Position numbers and translations under genes: made by a program. This document shows, piece after piece, positions 35,414 through 37,351 of a DNA stretch of 37,351 bases (within the stretch, counting starts at the first letter, position 1; every line of letters begins with the position of its first letter). Source of the DNA: an uncultured Blautia sp. (GTDB lineage Bacteria; Bacillota; Clostridia; Lachnospirales; Lachnospiraceae); NCBI GenBank assembly GCA_934394595.1, contig CAKRRX010000014.1, positions 1 to 37,351 on the forward strand. The letters are read 5' to 3'. Under the pieces are notes generated by a model. That model was not told the DNA's origin and did no database searches. It was given only the letters and a program-made list of their open reading frames with translations.

Positions 35414-37275
35414 GTTTGCGCGCCATGGGCGCGCTCTAACGGGTGTAAGTCCCGAACACGCCCAGATAGTGGGAAGTGTATAGCCGAACAGCAAGGGTGT
35501 CCATCGCGAGGTGGAATCTGAAGGAAGCTGTAAGCAAATCTCTGGTCCGACGGACAGAAATCACATAGAAGGCTAGGCTGCGAGAGATAAGTTGGCTGAA
35601 AGCAACAAAGTCTAATAACTATCACCTTTGTAGTAGCAGAGTAAATGTGGCGGATATATGGAGAGAAAGAGCGTGCACCTTAAGCGTGGAGGTCTCACAG
35701 AGGTTCCATTAGCCTAGTAACAACGAACGGTGAGAAGTCAGCCGAGCCCATAGTAGTGAGGAAGTCTCTGTAATGGAGATGGAGCAAAGGGGCGAACAAT
35801 CAGCCAGTTCGAGTAGGTCTCGTATTGCAGAGGAGACATTCATCTGCCGTAACCAATCGGGTAAAGGGTGGTCAAATCAAGCGAGACGGAAAGGAAAGAA
35901 CGCATGGACACAAGTAGTCTAATGGAGCAGATATTATCTAGCGATAACCTCAACAGGGCATATCTGCAAGTCGTACGAAATAAAGGTGCAGAGGGAGTGG
36001 ACGGAATGAAGTACACAGAACTCAAAGAACATCTTGCAAAGAACGGCGAAAACATCAAGGAACAGTTGAGGGCAAGAAAATATAAACCTCAGCCAGTACG
36101 AAGAGTGGAGATACCAAAGCCTGATGGCGGTGTCAGAAACCTGGGAGTACCAACAGTGACAGACAGATTTGTACAACAAGCCATTGCACAGGTATTAACG
36201 CCAATCTATGAGGAACAGTTCCATGACCACAGTTATGGATTCAGACCGAACAGATGTGCACAACAAGCAATTCTAACAGCACTTGATATGATGAATGACG
36301 ATAACGAGTGGATTGTAGACATCGACTTGGAAAAGTTCTTTGACACAGTAAATCATGATAAGCTCATGACTATCATAGGAAGAACTATTAAAGATGGAGA
36401 TGTTATCTCTATCGTAAGAAAGTATCTTGTCAGCGGAATCATGATTGATGATGAATACGAGGATTCTATCGTGGGAACACCCCAGGGAGGAAATCTCTCG
36501 CCGTTACTGGCAAACATCATGCTGAATGAACTCGATAAGGAAATGGAAAAGCGTGGGCTTAACTTTGTAAGATACGCGGACGACTGCATCATTATGGTCG
36601 GAAGTGAAATGTCTGCCAACAGAGTCATGAGAAATATTTCACGATTCATTGAGGAGAAACTGGGGCTTAAGGTCAACATGACCAAGAGTAAGGTAGACAG
36701 ACCACAAGGACTTAAATACCTTGGATTTGGATTCTACTTTGATACAAGAGCACATCAATACAAGGCGAAACCGCATGCAAAATCAGTAGCGAAATTTAAG
36801 AAGAGAATGAAAGAGCTCACGTGCCGTAGCTGGGGCGTTAGCAACAGTTATAAAGTGACGAAACTCAATCAGCTTATCAGAGGGTGGATTAACTATTTCA
36901 AGATAGGTAGTATGAAAACACTTTGTAAAGAGATGGACGCAAGAATTCGTTGCAGACTGCGCATGTGTATTTGGAAACAATGGAAAACCCCGCAGAACCG
37001 CATAAATAACTTGATAAAACTCGGAGTAGATAAGGATACAGCAAGGATTACAGCCTATACGGGTAATCGAATAGCATATGTTTGTCAGCGAAGAGTTATG
37101 AATTTTGCAATAAATAAAGAAAGACTAACCCGTTTTGGATTAGTTTCTATGTTAGATTACTATACTGAAAGGTGTGTTACTTGTTAAGTTGATTGAACCG
37201 CCGTGTACCGAACGGTACGCACGGTGGTGTGAGAGGTCGGAATTTCTCATTTAAGAGAAATTCCTCCTACTCGAT
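35414..37275 (+). mobile_element. group II intron, bacterial class C (IIC), complete
   Basis: About 1862 bases. From memory the RNA follows the Oceanobacillus iheyensis IIC intron closely: CCATGGGCGCGCTCTAACGGGTG and AGTCCCGAAC in domain I, then GGAATCTGAAGGAAGC, an ORF in domain IV, domain V (about 37195-37231, CCGCCGTGTACC/GGTACGCACGGTGG with a GAAC loop) and domain VI (37239-37248 with 37255-37264) ending CTACTCGAT. By alignment the 5' end is GTTTG at 35414, slightly off the usual GTGYG; the 3' end is the AT at 37274-37275. IIC introns home to terminator hairpins, and this one sits in such a T-run, which supports the borders. Confidence 0.88.
35904..37187 (+). CDS. ltrA: group II intron reverse transcriptase/maturase
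   Basis: 427-residue intron-encoded protein. Reverse transcriptase blocks run from about residue 20 to 290, with RRVEIPKPDGGVRNLGVPTV, YGFRPNRCAQQAI, GTPQGGNLSPLLANI and the catalytic YADD at 224-227. The maturase (X/GIIM) domain follows, with LIRGWINYFKIG and a basic end. There is no HNH endonuclease domain, as expected for class C. No frame breaks were seen, so the protein may be active. GGAAAG lies about 9 bases before ATG 35904; an in-frame GTG at 35868 is less likely. It is encoded in domain IV of the intron. Confidence 0.95.
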   Translation: MDTSSLMEQILSSDNLNRAYLQVVRNKGAEGVDGMKYTELKEHLAKNGENIKEQLRARKYKPQPVRRVEIPKPDGGVRNLGVPTVTDRFVQQAIAQVLTPIYEEQFHDHSYGFRPNRCAQQAILTALDMMNDDNEWIVDIDLEKFFDTVNHDKLMTIIGRTIKDGDVISIVRKYLVSGIMIDDEYEDSIVGTPQGGNLSPLLANIMLNELDKEMEKRGLNFVRYADDCIIMVGSEMSANRVMRNISRFIEEKLGLKVNMTKSKVDRPQGLKYLGFGFYFDTRAHQYKAKPHAKSVAKFKKRMKELTCRSWGVSNSYKVTKLNQLIRGWINYFKIGSMKTLCKEMDARIRCRLRMCIWKQWKTPQNRINNLIKLGVDKDTARITAYTGNRIAYVCQRRVMNFAINKERLTRFGLVSMLDYYTERCVTC

Positions 37276-37351
37276 TTTGAGAAATTATAGGAAAATTAGA
37301 GAATGGTTTAGTAGGATGGGATGGTGTATAATGTAAGGACTAAATGAAAGG
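37276..37351 (+). other. 3' exon of the intron and start of the next intergenic region
   Basis: These 76 bases carry the 3' half of the interrupted T-run (TTTGAG) and a perfect TATAAT at 37327-37332. No matching -35 box was found at 16-18 bp, so a promoter for a gene beyond the window is only possible. No gene is visible. Confidence 0.4.

Overview
The window looks like a chromosomal segment of a Gram-positive anaerobe of the class Clostridia, most likely the family Lachnospiraceae (Blautia-like). Reasons: a Gram-positive PolC replicase, a CodY regulator with its typical recognition helix, a class III fructose-1,6-bisphosphatase, the MEP-pathway enzyme IspG, strong AGGAGG ribosome binding sites, TTGACA/TATAAT promoters with 17-bp spacers, a HrcA/CIRCE-type groESL operon and a bacterial class C (IIC) group II intron. 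The genus is a guess from protein style; no database was searched.

Layout. 1-500: 3' end of an oligopeptide-binding lipoprotein gene and its terminator. 540-5670: malQ followed by two ABC exporter half-transporters, each start overlapping the preceding stop by one base. 5780-6300: small two-helix membrane protein. 6340-8440: VanZ-like protein (minus strand) divergent from thyA-folA. 8490-9610: ilvE (minus). 9660-12340: xpaC-like and telA-like pair. 12380-21450: a co-directional run of ispG, polC, fbp (class III) and a PurF-like gene that lacks the catalytic cysteine of glutaminase. 21456-21760: XRE-type regulator (minus), divergent from comM-dprA-topA (21929-26570). 26590-27570: codY with a CodY-box-like site upstream. 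27580-29880: groES-groEL with a CIRCE operator. 29860-30485: small membrane protein. 30495-32834: guaB behind a leader that contains an intrinsic terminator, then a membrane-anchored amidase. 32909-35077: a ZTP (pfl) riboswitch followed by a purO-type IMP cyclohydrolase and a stand-alone AICAR formyltransferase. 35090-35330: IS1182-type transposase remnant. 35374-37275: a terminator hairpin with a complete group IIC intron inserted exactly in its T-run. 37276-37351: 3' exon and a possible promoter.

Shared theme. Several genes meet at folate and purine metabolism. ThyA and FolA turn over folate. ZTP, which accumulates when 10-formyl-THF is short, is the presumed ligand of the riboswitch ahead of the two enzymes that make IMP from AICAR. 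GuaB takes IMP towards GTP, and GTP is a classical co-effector of CodY. The PurF-like gene adds a phosphoribosyltransferase whose nitrogen donor is unclear.

The most unusual points are the glutaminase-dead PurF paralogue, the terminator placed between promoter and start codon of guaB, a strong hairpin at the start of the amidase gene, a palindromic -35 box that could serve two divergent promoters (XRE regulator and comM), and CodY-box-like sites upstream of both codY and groESL. No rRNA, tRNA, CRISPR array or prophage was recognised.
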